A stretch of 5,962 nt of DNA from Sphaerochaeta sp. GTDB taxonomy: Bacteria > Spirochaetota > Spirochaetia > Sphaerochaetales > Sphaerochaetaceae. Within the stretch, counting starts at the first letter, position 1, and every line of letters starts with the position of its first letter. The notes under the pieces were generated by a model. That model was not told the DNA's origin. It did not search any database and worked only from the letters and a program-made list of their open reading frames with translations. The DNA lies in NCBI GenBank assembly GCA_003456855.1, contig DMOO01000147.1, positions 1 to 5,962 on the forward strand, given 5' to 3'. Positions 5,172 to 5,962 of the stretch are shown here, piece after piece. A program made the position numbers and the translations under genes.

Positions 5172-5962
5172 CTAGCTCTGGTAGTTGAAGTCCTCGTCAA
5201 CGTCGAAGGTGGCGAAGATGTCATCGAGGCTCTCGGAGCGGCGGATCAGCTTGACCTGACCTCTCTCGTTCATCAGAAGCTCTCCGCAGCGAGGAAGACC
5301 GTTGTAGTTGTAGCCCATGGACCTTCCGTGGGCACCGGCATCGTGGATGACGATGATATCCCCGTAGTTGGTCTTCGGAAGGGCCCTGTCAATCGCGAAC
5401 TTGTCGTTGTTCTCGCAGAGTCCTCCTACAACGTCGAAGTTGCCTGCCGGCTCATCCTTCTCCTTTCCAAGGACCGTCATGTGGTGATAGGCGCCGTACA
5501 TTGCAGGTCTCATCAGATCGCATGCGGAGGCGTCAAGGCCGACATACTTCTTGTAGGTGTCCTTTCTGCCATGAACAGAGGCCACAAGATAGCCGTTCGG
5601 ACCTGTGATCCAGCGGCCTAGCTCTGTGTAGATTGCTACCTTTATGCCCTGTGGGGCCAGGATGCTATCGTATTCAAGGCGCACACCCTCACCGATTGCG
5701 TGGATGTCCACAGCCTTCTCGCTTGGTCTGTATGGAATCCCGATTCCACCGCCGAGGTCGACGATCTCGATGTTGATTCCTAGCTTCTTCATCTCCACGA
5801 CTATCTTGAAGAGCATGTTTGCAAGCTTTGGATAGTAGTTGTCGTCAAGGCAGCAGGATGCGGCCATGCAGTGGATTCCGAAGTGCTTCACGCCCTTGCT
5901 CATCATGATGCGGTAGGCCTCGGTGATCTGCTTCGGGGTCATGCCGTACTTGGAGTCGCCCG
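5172..5962 (-). CDS. lysA: Diaminopimelate decarboxylase-like protein (5' part missing, runs off the right edge)
   Basis: A fold-type III PLP decarboxylase (alanine racemase/ODC barrel) expected to convert meso-diaminopimelate to L-lysine. The reading frame is open to the window edge: GDSKYG precedes the Met at 5942, and SK(F/Y)G is itself a LysA motif, so that Met is internal and the true start is outside. Of 262 visible residues (numbered from the edge): FGIHCMAASC (27-36), the phosphate-binding VDLGGGIGIPY (67-77), YTELGRW (111-117, in place of EPGR), LDASACDLMRPAMYGAYHH (142-160), GGLCENNDKF (179-188, active-site Cys given to the partner subunit) and HDAGAHGRSMGYNYNG (206-221), where the YN pair ends the PLP site. 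The C-terminus is complete. The CENNDKF and AAS forms match, from memory, a LysA subfamily common in anaerobes and spirochaetes. Related carboxynorspermidine decarboxylases are an alternative, but the neighbours favour lysine synthesis. Confidence 0.88.
   Translation of the reverse strand, partial: GDSKYGMTPKQITEAYRIMMSKGVKHFGIHCMAASCCLDDNYYPKLANMLFKIVVEMKKLGINIEIVDLGGGIGIPYRPSEKAVDIHAIGEGVRLEYDSILAPQGIKVAIYTELGRWITGPNGYLVASVHGRKDTYKKYVGLDASACDLMRPAMYGAYHHMTVLGKEKDEPAGNFDVVGGLCENNDKFAIDRALPKTNYGDIIVIHDAGAHGRSMGYNYNGLPRCGELLMNERGQVKLIRRSESLDDIFATFDVDEDFNYQS

Noticed and set aside
5328..5621. Plus-strand open reading frame of about 97 codons opposite lysA
   Set aside because: Antisense shadow of the conserved decarboxylase active-site region; no independent evidence of coding.
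5940..5942. ATG at 5942 as the start of lysA
   Set aside because: The frame stays open to the window edge and the preceding residues (GDSKYG) match a conserved internal LysA motif, so the true start is outside the window.

Overview
The window is ordinary bacterial chromosome, densely packed, with every gene on the minus strand. Read in the direction of transcription (from high to low coordinates) the order is: lysA-like decarboxylase (5' end outside the window), class I/II aminotransferase, M20 amidohydrolase, a 55-bp AT-rich spacer, scpB, rluB-type pseudouridine synthase, cmk, and rpsA (3' end outside the window). I see no tRNA, rRNA, CRISPR array, mobile element or phage gene, and no gene-free stretch longer than 55 bp.

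The right half (about 2880-5962) is a tightly coupled three-gene block: an 8-bp gap, then a 14-bp overlap. Its genes match the last steps of lysine/diaminopimelate synthesis by the acetyl-blocked route. The aminotransferase would act on the N-acetyl keto acid, the M20 enzyme would remove the acetyl group, and the LysA-type PLP decarboxylase would make lysine from meso-diaminopimelate. The family assignments are firm. The exact substrates of the aminotransferase and the M20 enzyme are inferred from the neighbourhood.

The left half (1-2824) is a housekeeping block: chromosome segregation (ScpB), RNA pseudouridylation (RluB/RsuA family), CMP kinase and ribosomal protein S1. The scpB-rluB and rluB-cmk junctions overlap or abut, and cmk and rpsA are 29 bp or less apart, so one polycistronic transcript is likely. 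The 55-bp spacer before scpB is about 20% GC and carries a perfect TATAAT only 8 bp from the scpB ATG, with no Shine-Dalgarno sequence. This is the most interesting local signal: it predicts a leaderless or nearly leaderless scpB mRNA. scpA, the usual partner upstream of scpB, is not there.

The organism is probably an anaerobic, host-associated type of bacterium. The scpB-rluB-cmk-rpsA order, the LNSGNFYR form of Cmk and the CENNDKF form of LysA lead me to favour a spirochaete (Treponema/Sphaerochaeta-like). A clostridial or other anaerobic lineage is possible. This rests on remembered family features, not on a search. I found no clearly undescribed system here.
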